Assembly (NCBI GenBank): GCA_027603945.1
Contig: JADIIU010000079.1
Coordinates: 1 to 62,869, forward strand
Reading direction: 5' to 3'
Length of the DNA stretch: 62,869 nucleotides
From: Terramyces sp. JEL0728
Taxonomy: Eukaryota > Chytridiomycota > Chytridiomycetes > Rhizophydiales > Terramycetaceae
In this document: in pieces, positions 41,279 through 51,547 of the stretch
Numbering within the stretch: position 1 is the stretch's first letter
Layout of the letters: each line of letters starts with the position of its first letter
Notes under the pieces: model-generated
Told to the model about the DNA's origin: nothing
Database searches by the model: none
The model's input: the letters and a program-made list of their open reading frames with translations, nothing else
Translations under genes and position numbers: made by a program

Positions 41279-43420
41279 ATGGCAACTATGGTAACCCAAT
41301 ATAATTGCAGGAACTCTCAGAGCTAGCTAGACAGCATTACAGGCTATTTACAGATTTCTTGCGAGTAGATTTGCCTCAGCTGCGAAGCCAAACAGGGAAC
41401 AGTAGGTCGTCAGCAAGAGAAAAATTAACAAGACTTTCAAAGAATCAGTTTAGTGAACTGTCAACGGACGTTTATGATGAATTGAATAGAAGATTAAAGG
41501 ACACTTGTATACTCGTTTATAATGATAGCTGTGCCTTATTTGTCCGTTAATGAAATGTATCATCCGAAACGGAATCAAGCTAGACAGAAATTAGCTTCTT
41601 TACAAGTTGGACGGTTTAAAGAGCTGGTTAGCGATGTGTTTTTTGAAATTGAAAGGAGATTTCCACAATTATTGGAGCCACAGCCTCAGTATCAGTATCA
41701 ACAACCATATCCTCCTCAACAATATCAACAGTACCCATCACCCCAACAGCAATACCAACAACCATCGCAGCAACCGCTGCCGCCAATACCAGATAGAAAA
41801 ACATCACTAGAGCCACTTCCCGTTAATTTTGCTTCGTTGGACTCTTTAATGGCAGATTTAGGAGGGATGATGTCGGCAGAAGTACTTTTAATTTGATTGT
41901 AGAAAAGAGAACTGCAGCCGCAAGCCTCGATCAATAATGATACAACAAATGGTGATAAAGTACAACAGTTGCTGGGACAGTTGGAAGAAATGAAGGGGAG
42001 ATATATTGATAAAGAAAAGGAAGTTAAGGATCTATTGGAAAAACAAAAGAAGCATTTGGAGTTTGAACAGCAATATCGTAAATTGGATGATGAACATGAA
42101 AGATTAAAATTGGAATTGAGTGCGCTCCAAGAAGATGCAGAAGAACAGCAACAAGTATATATTGGTTAATTCAGATTACAAGCGCAATTAGAGGAGAAGC
42201 TACCAATTTGCTGGGCGAAATCAAGCAACTCTCTTTGGAAAACCAGACACTAAAGAATTCAAACAAGCAATTGGGTGATGATATGGTGGGCCTGACAAAA
42301 GAGAATTCTCAGTTGCGAGAAACCAATCAAAAGAATTCGCAGAGGATTGCGGAATTATCACAAATAGTAACTATTCCTAATCCAGAACCGCGAATTAGAG
42401 TCGAGATTAGCAAATCAAGCACAGTCCTCCAAACCGACTCTTCAAAAGAAAGAGAGTACTAATTACCCAAGCTGTAACTAATCACTAATGACAGTATCTA
42501 GAAGAGAGAATCCGAATATTGATTTCCAAACCGAAATTTCCGAGGAGGGCTATTTCGATAGAAAGAGGCTAGAACCTTATACACTGGCTGTCAACCAACT
42601 ACTTTCAGAAGCACAATCCAAACAAGCAAATACAAACATTCTAGTGGCAATGAAGCAGATTGTATTGGCATGTAAAAGCATAACAGAGGACTGTGATAAA
42701 TTTGAAGCCGAGAAGAGGCTCTCCAAGCAAGAGAAACTACTTCTTACCCAAATTAAATCCAAATTGTCCAGCTATTTGACCAATCAAATGCTGGTTGCAA
42801 AATCTGCTGCTACCGAAGCACCTAAAGAAGATTTCTATGCTAATATCGAAACTGCCACTAGCGACTTGACGGCTGTAGTTGTCGAACTGGTCAAAACAAT
42901 CAACTCATACGAAGAACGACCTGCATCCCCATCACGACCTCAGTCGCCCATCAAACTGGAATCTCCAAGATCTCCGATAACAAATGGTAATTCACAAAGC
43001 GGTGCCTATGATAGAAGTGAGTTGAAGGTAAGTTTATCTAATTTAGGCATTCTTGGAGCAACAAACCGATCTCATTGTCCAAACAATTCAAAAACTGTTA
43101 TTAATTTTAAAGCAAACAACTCCTCTCGATGGAGAATTCCGCAATACTATAGAAGGAATATCAAAGATTGTTACTACATTAATTAAAGAGTCAAGTGCGA
43201 CACTACGTGGGGCTACTCCTGATCTTCAAACACAAGGAGAAGTCGTGTTGAGCAAACTTAAAGCCGCCAACAAATCGCTTGTTGATCTTTGCGATCAAAT
43301 GGCAGTTTCGCCAGGGAGCAAACAGACTAAACAGCAAATTGCTTCCAGCTCGTATGAAATCGCCAAGGTAACTATGCGTTAATTTAGTATGTGAAGCAAT
43401 TGATTAGCTTGATGGAATAA
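41279..43420 (+). CDS. SPA2: SPA2-like polarity scaffold, long form
   Basis: Eight exons: 41279-41290, 41311-41506, 41529-41881, 41903-42154, 42175-42455, 42502-43027, 43047-43367, 43388-43420 (657 aa). Seven introns, six of them 19-22 nt and one anomalous at 46 nt. The first exon has only 12 nt (MATM). SHD repeats: LTRLSKNQFSELSTDVYDEL and RNQARQKLASLQVGRFKEL; a Gln/Pro/Tyr-rich stretch; long coiled coil; C-terminal domain with AKYVKQLISLME at the end. The middle intron (42456-42501) is uncertain: the alternative is two genes, one stopping at 42462 and another starting at ATG 42488. Spa2 organises the polarisome and MAPK modules at growing tips. Confidence 0.78.
42456..42501 (+). other. Anomalous 46-nt intron, possibly nested
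   Basis: The only intron in this gene far from 20 nt. Inside it lies a complete 21-nt intron-like unit (GTAACTAATC...TGACAG, 42474-42494). Removing that would leave a 25-nt outer intron (GTACTAATTA...TATCTAG). Nested splicing is an inference; the alternative is an intergenic gap of 25 bp. Confidence 0.4.
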
Positions 43421-43471
43421 TACAGTAGTTTTTAAATAAAAACGTCATTACATTGAATGTGAGGAATGCGT

Positions 43472-44531
43472 TTATTGCTGAGCAAAGAATTCCTTGATGC
43501 GCTTGTCAATGAATGCAGCATCGTCAACACTAGTTCCTGGACCGCCAGCCCAGTGGCCCCAAACACTTTCAATTGGCACATAAGTAGCATTTGGCATATG
43601 CTTGACTTCATACTCGTTATCTTCTGGTGGGAAATACAAGTCCATTGAACCAGGCATGACCATAGACTTTGCTTTGATTCCAGCTAGCGCTTTTTCAAAG
43701 TTTCCGCCATATTGTGGTAACTGGGAGATATCCCCGTTTTGCCAGGTCCATAATTGGCACAGCAAGTTGTTTGGGTCTTTGGTCAAAAAGTATCCTTCCC
43801 AGAATCCGACAAGGAAGTCTTCGAGGGATGCGTACCCCATCTTTATGTATAGTTTTTCTCGGTAGAATGCCTGAGATAGACCCCATCCAGCATATACACG
43901 ACCGAATGCTCTTAATCCTTTTTGAGGTTTAGTCTTGTAATAGCCTACATTAACCACAAGGTACCATCTTGGAATGCGGCATCTGCCCTCAATGCATTCT
44001 TTGGTCCTTCCAAAAAGACAATGTTGTGAAGAGATGTTTTGGCTTGATTACAAACAGATTACCTGATCCGCAGAACGGAACGATGCGTTCAACGTAGTCT
44101 GGATATTGAGCCCCCCATTGGTAACTCTGGCCAGCACCCATTGACCATCCAAGCACGCAAAAGACTTTTTTAATTCCCAAGTGTTGAGAAACCAATTGGT
44201 GCTGCGCTCTAACGTTGTCGGCTACAGTAACATTTGGAAAGTTTGGTCCATCATACGGTTCAGGCTGGTTGCTAGGGGAAGAGGAGAATCCGTTTCCAAA
44301 CATGTTTGGACATACAACAAAGTAGTTTGCGAGAGTTTTGCCGTGAATCAACCATTCATTGTCGAGATGGGAGCCAGAATACCAAGTCGGAAAAACCACA
44401 CAAGGGTTAGAACGATCACCGTAGGTTTTGTAAGCAAGAAATGCTTTTGGAATAGTCATTTCGCTTTGGAGCTTAAAGTCACCGAGTTGATAGATTTCGT
44501 AGTCTTGCAATTGAACCATTTTTGTCAACAT
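43472..44531 (-). CDS. Alpha/beta hydrolase of the homoserine O-acetyltransferase (MetX)-like family
   Basis: Exons 44531-44063, 44042-43965 and 43944-43472 (339 aa), both introns 20 nt. The 78-nt middle exon restores FCGS-AKTSLHNIVFLEGPKNALRADAAFQD-GYYK, a MetX-like stretch. Nucleophile elbow GWSMGAGQ, acid residue in PGSMDLYFPPED, base in ESVWGHWAGG. Family members acylate homoserine or serine, but many fungal proteins of this type are hydrolases of unknown substrate; this one is shorter than true MetX. Probably cytosolic, with no signal peptide. Confidence 0.85.
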
Positions 44532-44949
44532 GAATTCCCCATTTTTTTTATAAGTGAGGTGGCACAGTCAGGTGGTATGCCAAAACAAGTTGATTAACTG
44601 CCCATTTTGAGTGTGCAGGTAGCAGCCCAATTACAACGATAGAATTTCTCCTGTCGTTTTATCCTGAAATGATTTTAGTCACTGTAGCCCTCAGTAGAAC
44701 CTATCAATGCGAGAGCTAATGCATGGTAAATAAGTCCAGTCCGACAAGATTAGAATGGCCAGTTTGATACACTATTAGTTTTCCAATATCTGTTCATTTG
44801 ATTGGAATACTTTATCGAAAGATTGCCCTATATCATCAACCGGATATTAATATTAAATAGAATTATGTCTGTGCGCGATAATTCAATGATATTAAATCTA
44901 TTTTATATTAAAACCACGTCTTTATAAGGCACCACAATTAATACCCGGT
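44532..44949. other. Intergenic region with TATA element
   Basis: About 420 bp between divergent genes. TTATAAGG at 44922-44929 lies 28 bp upstream of the chitin-binding protein's ATG. No genes seen. Confidence 0.5.
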
Positions 44950-46308
44950 ATGATCTGTATTTTATCCATTATTATAGGATTAGCCCCTCTGGCATTATCA
45001 CAGGATGTATGTCTAGGTGGAATGTATTATTCAAACGGAAATTGTTTATCATGTCCAAGCGGAACTTTTTCTCAGATGGGTGCGACTAGTTGTGCTCAAT
45101 GCCCAACGGGAAGCACTTCACCAAGCGGATCTCCAATGTGTATCTGCGATGCAGGTACATTTTTCAATGCACAAAATGGTACCTACACTTGCGATACATG
45201 CCAGTCTGGAACATATTCTCCAGAAGGATCATCAACTTGCTACCAGTGCGAGCCTGGAACTTTTTCAGATTCTTCTGGATCTAGCGATTGCACAATGTGT
45301 AGTCCTGGAACTGCACCAAACGACATGATTTATGGGGCAACCAGTTCCTTAACCTGCAACAGCTGTACGACAGGTACATTTTCTCCAGGCGGATATGCAT
45401 TCTGCATCGATTGCCCTTTTGATTCAGTTTCTTCTCAACGTGCATCTTCATGTTTGGTTTGCAATCCAGGCACTGTTCCATCTGCAGATTCCTCAGTCTG
45501 TGTTGGTTGTAGCCCAGGAACATATGCCAACTCTAGTGGAGTGTGTCAAAAATGTCCTACCGGTAGTACTTCAACAGCTAATGCTACAATGTGCACCTTT
45601 TTGACGGCGACGACATCTCTAGTTAAGTCTACAATCTCAATTACCATTGGATCAACCAGTACAAGTACATCTGTCACTGCTAGATCAGCAAGTTCAAATA
45701 TCAATACTTTGGGGTCGACTGCATTACTTGGATCTGCAACATCTACCGCAATGTCTCCAACTACTTTAATTTCCAAAACTTCTGTTGGGACAACAGTTGT
45801 AGCATCTTCGATATCTACAGTTTTGGTAACCACTACCACAATCTCTGTAGGTACACCAAACCCTGTTGGTTCTACTATTAGCGCAGATACTATCGTCCAA
45901 ACCACTCAAATTGCCCAAACAACTGCATTCGGCCCTCCCCCTCAGGCTACGACCACAAAAATATTAGCACCGATTCCAACACTATTGGCACAACCTGGCG
46001 ATCAATGCGGCAGTATTAACGGATACGCTTGTCCACTCTCCGAATGTTGTTCAATGTACGGATGGTGTGGTACCACAGCTCTCCATTGTGGACAAGGCTG
46101 CCAATTAGACTATGGTTATTGCTCAGTTTCCACTGGCTCTCAAACACAGGAACCTCAATTGATTGCAGAGTATGGTGGTCAGTGTGGATTCAATGGATAC
46201 TCGTGTCCAGGGAATGAATGTTGTTCACAGTATGGATGGTGTGGGATAGAATCTGCTCATTGTGATTCTACCTCAGGTTGCCAATCGTTATTTGGAACGT
46301 GTATTTAG
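44950..46308 (+). CDS. Secreted Cys-rich protein with two hevein-type chitin-binding (ChtBD1) domains
   Basis: 452 aa, intronless. Signal peptide [17 protein letters not shown]. Residues ~20-215 are GCC2/GCC3-type repeats, [20 protein letters not shown] and similar, each with paired Cys, as in TNFR- or ephrin-receptor-like modules. Residues 215-340 are Ser/Thr-rich, probably O-glycosylated. The C-terminus has two ChtBD1 domains with eight Cys each: [20 protein letters not shown]...YGWCG and [25 protein letters not shown]. It probably binds chitin in the organism's own wall or cyst, or masks it. Likely an extracellular or wall-bound protein; no TM or GPI signal is clear. Confidence 0.88.
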   Translation: MICILSIIIGLAPLALSQDVCLGGMYYSNGNCLSCPSGTFSQMGATSCAQCPTGSTSPSGSPMCICDAGTFFNAQNGTYTCDTCQSGTYSPEGSSTCYQCEPGTFSDSSGSSDCTMCSPGTAPNDMIYGATSSLTCNSCTTGTFSPGGYAFCIDCPFDSVSSQRASSCLVCNPGTVPSADSSVCVGCSPGTYANSSGVCQKCPTGSTSTANATMCTFLTATTSLVKSTISITIGSTSTSTSVTARSASSNINTLGSTALLGSATSTAMSPTTLISKTSVGTTVVASSISTVLVTTTTISVGTPNPVGSTISADTIVQTTQIAQTTAFGPPPQATTTKILAPIPTLLAQPGDQCGSINGYACPLSECCSMYGWCGTTALHCGQGCQLDYGYCSVSTGSQTQEPQLIAEYGGQCGFNGYSCPGNECCSQYGWCGIESAHCDSTSGCQSLFGTCI

Positions 46309-46361
46309 TTATTTATAAAAGTCTTTGAAAATACATTGAGATAGCATTTATTCAGCCAGCC

Positions 46362-47660
46362 TTACAGTTCAATTACGTCTCCGTTCCTTTTGGATATGAA
46401 GATTTTTGGTTTCTTTTCGTCTTGGCTGATTTTCGTATTATCAAGCAGTTGGGTCAACTTTTTAATGCTATTCCTCTTCGAGCCCTTTCCATCAGCTGAA
46501 GACACAGTGCCTCTGCTGCTACGGGTGCGGTTGGAACTCCTCGTATCTGCCCCTTCTGGCATATTCTGTAGCGAATTACTTGACTGAGACTTTCTTTTGC
46601 CATTCCTTTCACTGCTGTTCTTTTTGACCCCTTCTTGGATTTCTTCCTGATTAACTCTATTTCTAGGGTCCAATCCTCTTGACTGGTATTGTTTATTTCT
46701 GTTTCCAGTGTGGGATTGGTGTCGAAATTGCTGCCCTAAATCAGACATTATTGTATAAAAGTTAACGGCACCGCCTATCGCCATGTAATATACTTCATAA
46801 ATAGCAAGATAGATTCCAAATTCATGTAAAGCCCACTGGTGCGGATCACAATCAATTTTTTTCAAGTAATCGCCCATGAATTTCTTCACTGCTATATCTG
46901 GTTTCATTAATAGATGCGTAAATGCCGGATCTGAAGAAACAACTTCTTCAATCCAAGTTGAATTTCCTTCACTGTCGACATCGACATACCGCTCCTCCAC
47001 TGACGAGACTCCAAACTTGTGATAGAGTGCTTGCCGTAACGGCCGGTAAGCTACACTTTGATTCATTTCAAAATATTTTGCAAGCGGGGTAATTGGAGAG
47101 AGTTTAATAAACTTTGGCAAATCTGCAAACTGAGGAAGGTTTTCAATTACTTTTGGAATATCGATAATATCCCTCTTTGAGATATCCCTTTTTTCATTGA
47201 ATTCTGCCTTCTTTAAAATCAACTGCCCCTTTTTGAAACTAAAATCAGAGTAAATTTCAAAGTTTCTATCATTGTATCTAAAAAAATCCTGATCTCTACT
47301 AAGAACAGCTGCACCATCCCTTTGCGCAAAAGCAGCCAGGGTGTCGTCGTTATCCGCTCCAGACGAATACAGCACAGTAACACCTAAACTTTTAAAGATT
47401 TCCCCATAGATCAGAGTCGACCCCGCTGGCAATGCAAAGGAGGCTTTACGCAGCTGTAATGCATATCTCTGTCTGTGTTTTCTTATTGCTTCTTTGGTAT
47501 GCCTGGTTGCGTCCAGAAATACAACGGTTTCAATTTCCCTGTTTTTGCATGCCTGGACGAATCTGCTGATTTGCAAATGGACCTGTTTTAGATTCCATGG
47601 GTTTGTCCCTTCTCTCCAAAATCTGCGTTTGAAGTTTAGTCCGTCTATGTAGAGTTTCAT
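46362..47660 (-). CDS. PIN/FEN1-like nuclease-fold protein
   Basis: 432 aa from MKLYIDGLNF; in-frame ATGs at 47711 and 47747 are alternatives, and TATATAAG lies at 47750-47757. Acidic residues occur where a PIN/XPG-like fold places its metal site: YIDGLNF, VVFLDA, GADNDDTLAAFAQRDGAAVLSRDQDFF. After a helical region (about 210-330) the C-terminal ~110 residues are basic, Ser/Arg/Asn-rich and low complexity (NRTRSSRGTVSSADGKGSKR). It resembles asteroid-type proteins, but I cannot name an orthologue. A role in RNA or DNA cleavage is inference. Confidence 0.65.
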   Translation of the reverse strand: MKLYIDGLNFKRRFWREGTNPWNLKQVHLQISRFVQACKNREIETVVFLDATRHTKEAIRKHRQRYALQLRKASFALPAGSTLIYGEIFKSLGVTVLYSSGADNDDTLAAFAQRDGAAVLSRDQDFFRYNDRNFEIYSDFSFKKGQLILKKAEFNEKRDISKRDIIDIPKVIENLPQFADLPKFIKLSPITPLAKYFEMNQSVAYRPLRQALYHKFGVSSVEERYVDVDSEGNSTWIEEVVSSDPAFTHLLMKPDIAVKKFMGDYLKKIDCDPHQWALHEFGIYLAIYEVYYMAIGGAVNFYTIMSDLGQQFRHQSHTGNRNKQYQSRGLDPRNRVNQEEIQEGVKKNSSERNGKRKSQSSNSLQNMPEGADTRSSNRTRSSRGTVSSADGKGSKRNSIKKLTQLLDNTKISQDEKKPKIFISKRNGDVIEL

Positions 47661-48241
47661 TTGAGAAAAAATCTTCAAACTAGAATTTGGTAATTTGCGA
47701 ATATATTCCATGCACATGCTATTTCCGTAGTGCAGGGCTGCAATCATCTTATATAGCTTCCAAGAGTTTATCAAAGTGAAGCTTAGTGGCAGATAAATAT
47801 ACCTGTCAATGCTTCTCTGTGAATCTCGGCAAATATCTCAATCAATAGAAGGATGCAGTATCCTTCTGTTGACTTTCTTCCAGCTCACAATCAGATAGAT
47901 TACTCTCACCGAGACCTACCAAATTTGCACACAATGGGGCCAACCTTCGCCGATCCACATCCAAGAATGACATGCATGTTTTCAGGGTCTGTAGTGTTCC
48001 AGATAAATAGCAGTAGGTTAAATTCAGAGTTATGAAACTCGGATCCGGAGGTTACACACGCCAAAAAAGTGAATGCTGCTGCCATAAAATCACTGAAAAG
48101 TCTAATAATTAGTCTTTAATTGACGATCGCATAATGATGGCAGTTGGCAGTTTATCCATCGCCAGCACTGGTCTTTCATCAATTGATCGAAATGCATCTC
48201 CAGCCACGTTATTTATTTTGCATGTGTCAAAAAGTATAAAA
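47661..48241. other. Divergent intergenic region
   Basis: About 580 bp between the PIN-like gene (minus) and malic enzyme (plus). A short ORF at 47853-48035 has no supporting features. TATA-like elements: 47750-47757 (reverse) and GTATAAAA at 48232-48239, next to the malic enzyme start. Confidence 0.45.
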
Positions 48242-49958
48242 ATGAGTCAAAAACAATGGATACATAAAATGCTCTCGCTTAGGGGAAGGTTCGCAAAAAT
48301 GGTACACATCAAAACGCAGAAATCGGTTGGTAATCACAACTTAATTCGAGACACTTCACTTTCGATGCAGGAACGAAAGTCTTCCAGCGTATCCTATCGA
48401 CTTCCCCCAATCCAAGAGAGCTATGGAATCCAAATCCAGCGCTGTTCCAAGCAATTAGCTGATAAGCCAACAGATCTGGAGAGGTATATTTATTTATCGC
48501 AACTGCGTGCTTCCTCTCCAGATATGTTTTACCGGTTGATCTTGAATGATGTGAAAGTAATTTGAATTAACGCAGGCAATGACTCCTTTGGTGTACACTC
48601 CGGTTGTAGGAGAAGCATGTCAAAAATGGTCAGACATATACAGACAGCCTGAGGGAATGTACTTGCCTGTCACTGCACTGGGAAACCTTGAATCTATCAT
48701 TTCTCAGTATGAAGGCGAGCCTCAAATTTGTGTAGTTACTGATGGTGGAAGAATTCTTGGACTCGGCGATCTCGGTGTTGGCGGGCTAGGAATTTCTATT
48801 GGGAAATTGGATCTATATACTGTCTGTGCTGGCATCTCTCATTATCACACACTGCCAATCGTAATTGACTTTGGAACAAACAACAAGGAATTGTTGGATA
48901 ACCCGCTGTATCTTGGTTTACGCCAAAGCAGAGTAGATGTCGAAACTCAAACCAAATTTATGGATGAGTTCATGCAGGCAATCACCAAGAAATTCCCTAA
49001 ACTTATTGTCCAGTTTGAAGATTTTGCTACTGACAACGCTTTCAAATGGTTGGCCAGGTATCAAGAAGAATACTCTTGTTTCAACGACGACATTCAAGGC
49101 ACTGGTGCTGTAGTATTATCAGGAATACAAAAAGCCCTCCAACTGGCCAAAGTCAAACCAGAAGAATCTCGAGTTGTATTTATGGGTGCTGGATCTGCCG
49201 GGGTTGGTGTTGCCAAAATGATCAGTGAATGGATTGAACGCAACTCTGATTTGACTGAGGAAGAAGCTAAAAAGTTGATCTATTTGGTCGATAGCAAAGG
49301 CTTGGTCTGTAATTCCAGGGGAGACAAGCTGGCCGAGCACAAGAAATATTTTGCAAGGAATGATGTTGACTTCAAAAGCACAAACAACAACTCACTAATG
49401 GGTGTGTTGGAGCACGCCAAACCAAATATCCTGATTGGCCTGTGTACCGTTCAAAATGTATTTACTACTGAAATTCTAAAGTACATGGCTGAAATTAATG
49501 AAACCCCAATCATCATGCCTTTATCCAATCCTATAAGAAATGCAGAATGTACATTTGAGCAAGCAATGGTCCACACGAACAACAAAGTCATATTTGCATC
49601 TGGTTCTCCATTCCCATCATACACTGTCGATGGAGTAGAAATGGTTCCTGGACAAGGAAACAACATGTACATTTTCCCAGGTCTCGGTTTGGGCAGTATC
49701 TTGTCGCAATCATCGCGAGTAACAAACAATATGGTGTTTGCCGCTTCAAAAGCATTGGCAGATTGCGTAACTGAACAGGAAACTGGCAAAGGAATGATAT
49801 ATCCCGATATTGATCGCATCCGTGAATGCAGCTTGGAAATTGCTATTGCAGTAATCAAAGCCGCTATTGAAGACGGTGTAGGCAAAAAGCCAGACACAAC
49901 AGATCTTAAGACTTGGGTTGAATCCAAAATGTATGATCCGTTCTACCCCAAACTATAA
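48242..49958 (+). CDS. MAE1: NAD-dependent malic enzyme, probably mitochondrial
   Basis: Exons 48242-48556 and 48576-49958 (565 aa from the first ATG; 48269 and 48299 are also possible, and the TATA-like GTATAAAA at 48232 favours a later start). Intron 48557-48575 (19 nt) restores ILNDVK-AMTPLVYTPVVGEA. Motifs: YTPVVGEACQKWS, VVTDGGRILGLGDLGVGGLGI, CFNDDIQGTGAVVLSG, NAD fold FMGAGSAGVGVA. The N-terminus MLSLRGRFAKMVHIKTQKS is basic and lacks acids, as in mitochondrial presequences. It decarboxylates malate to pyruvate with NAD(P)+ and a divalent metal ion. Confidence 0.92.
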
Positions 49959-50104
49959 ATAAACTCTACATTGAATCTTTATTCGGTTGCGTTCATTCAG
50001 AGCAGGTTTGCAATTCATAAACGCAGAATAGGATTGCTGTGAACACTAATGCTTTGTAATATAACAATTTTATTTTACGTATATGACGATTTAATTTAAA
50101 CAAT

Positions 50105-50845
50105 TTAGAATTTAGTAGTACGGCCATCGCCGCAGAATTCAGCGTTGGATTTCAAAGACAGTGGTGCTCTGCACTTGAAGGAAGATTTTTCACAACAAGT
50201 AGAAGCGCATTCGTTGTCAGCAGCACAAGGGCCGGTGATGAATTGAGTACCAAGTGGTTTTCCAGATCCTTTTCCAACTTGACCATTTCCGCTGTTGCCG
50301 TTGCCAGTGTTGGCAGCAGGAGCTGCAGCTTTTCCACCACCAATATTTACAACTTGTGCACCGTGGTCAAAGTTTGGAGTTCTTCCGTCTCCACAAGCTT
50401 GCACACCAGGAGTTAAAGATAACACTGCTCTGCACTTCTTTTGGGTTTTTTCGCAACATCCTTGTTGACCAGCAAATGGAGCGCAATCATTATCAGCAAC
50501 ACAAGCACCAGTGATGAATTGAGTACCGCTTCCAGATCCGGCACCAGTGGAAGCCTTGTTTGCGCCAGTGTTGGTATTAGTATTTGCAGGAGCAGCGTTT
50601 CCACCACCAATGTTTACAACTTGTGCACCGTGGTCAAAGTTTGGAGTTCTTCCGTCTCCACAAGCTTGAACTCCAGGAGTTAAAGATAACACTGCTCTGC
50701 ATTTCTTTTGGGTTTTTTCGCAACAACCAGCTTGTCCAGCAAACGGATTGCAGTCAGAATCTTGTTGACATGCGCCAGTAATGAATTGTCCGGCAGATAC
50801 GGTGTGTGCAGCAAAGAATAAAGATACAAGTGAAGTGAATTTCAT
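50105..50845 (-). CDS. Secreted protein with three Cys-rich repeats (BAS2-like pattern)
   Basis: 246 aa; signal peptide MKFTSLVSLFFAAHTVSA, chosen over an earlier ATG. Three ~50-residue repeats: QFITGAC..D.DC-PFAGQ-GCCEKTQKKCR...VQACGDGRTPNF. Repeats 1 and 2 are almost identical at both protein and DNA level (about 120 bp); repeat 3 is shorter and diverged (ECASTCCEKSSFKCRAPLSL). Gly/Asn/Ala linkers join them. The C-D-x-DC...CC...KC...CG pattern resembles biotrophy-associated secreted proteins of plant-infecting fungi, from memory only. TATA-like TTTTATATTTT about 40 bp upstream. No intron. Confidence 0.75.
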   Translation of the reverse strand: MKFTSLVSLFFAAHTVSAGQFITGACQQDSDCNPFAGQAGCCEKTQKKCRAVLSLTPGVQACGDGRTPNFDHGAQVVNIGGGNAAPANTNTNTGANKASTGAGSGSGTQFITGACVADNDCAPFAGQQGCCEKTQKKCRAVLSLTPGVQACGDGRTPNFDHGAQVVNIGGGKAAAPAANTGNGNSGNGQVGKGSGKPLGTQFITGPCAADNECASTCCEKSSFKCRAPLSLKSNAEFCGDGRTTKF

Positions 50846-51547
50846 TTTGTAGTATTTGATAGACTGCACAGAGAATTAGCTTGTTTTATATTTTTGACGG
50901 CTGCTGGGCTTGTAACAGTTGCTGAGGCTCCTTTCAGCATGGCGCCAGCTTTACAACCTTAAAACATGGCGACAGATGGTACGATGTGGATACGGTAAAG
51001 TGGAAGTCTACCGTAATGTTCTCCCTCGCTTACTTTTCTTTAGTTGCTATTTTTGCGCAACATGAATTTGTTTTCCAAAGAATTTTTTGACATCGGCTCA
51101 CTCCATTTGAAACGAGCCCAAGACTTAATTGCTGAGCGAGGGGATTTTAAAAAAGAGATAGCAATCAGAAATTCCCACCTACACGTATCACCAAGGAGAG
51201 TAATTCTACCCGAACCTTTTCGCCTCAATAGTTGATTTAAAATAAATTCTGCGAAAAAATACTGGTGGAATGTCGAAATATCCATTGCTGGGACCAGTAA
51301 TTTTCACCAACAGTCTGAATTAGTCAGGGAACTATACCATAGCCTCTTTCTGAAACCCACAAATGTCGTCAAGGGGGTAATGCAACCTGGCTCGACGGCC
51401 TACCGTCTCTATTTGGAAATTTTGATTGGTGTTCTATAGTTAAAAACCATTTAGTCTTGCTTTCTTAAAAAGCCCATTGCTTTTGTGTTCACATTCGTCG
51501 AAGGTTGCATGGCCGTGAGACTAAAAGTAAGGCCAAGTTTATGAGAT
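50846..51547. other. Intergenic region with one small ORF
   Basis: About 700 bp. Apart from the ORF at 51062-51235, no features are supported. The minus-strand TATA-like element near 50885 belongs to the Cys-repeat gene. Confidence 0.4.
51062..51235 (+). CDS. Small hypothetical protein
   Basis: 57 residues, MNLFSKEFFDIGSLHLKRA... ending EPFRLNS, mixed-charge and helix-forming, without signal peptide or repeats. The amino-acid composition looks protein-like and the spacing between flanking genes would allow a small gene, but I recognise no family and could not find a splice partner. It could be an exon of a larger model or spurious. Confidence 0.35.
   Translation: MNLFSKEFFDIGSLHLKRAQDLIAERGDFKKEIAIRNSHLHVSPRRVILPEPFRLNS

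Noticed and set aside
41660..41790. CAA-rich repeat in the SPA2-like gene
   Set aside because: It encodes a Gln/Pro/Tyr-rich linker in frame; low-complexity coding sequence, not a satellite.
47853..48035. Short plus-strand ORF upstream of malic enzyme
   Set aside because: No recognisable motif, no signal peptide, and it lies in the probable promoter region.
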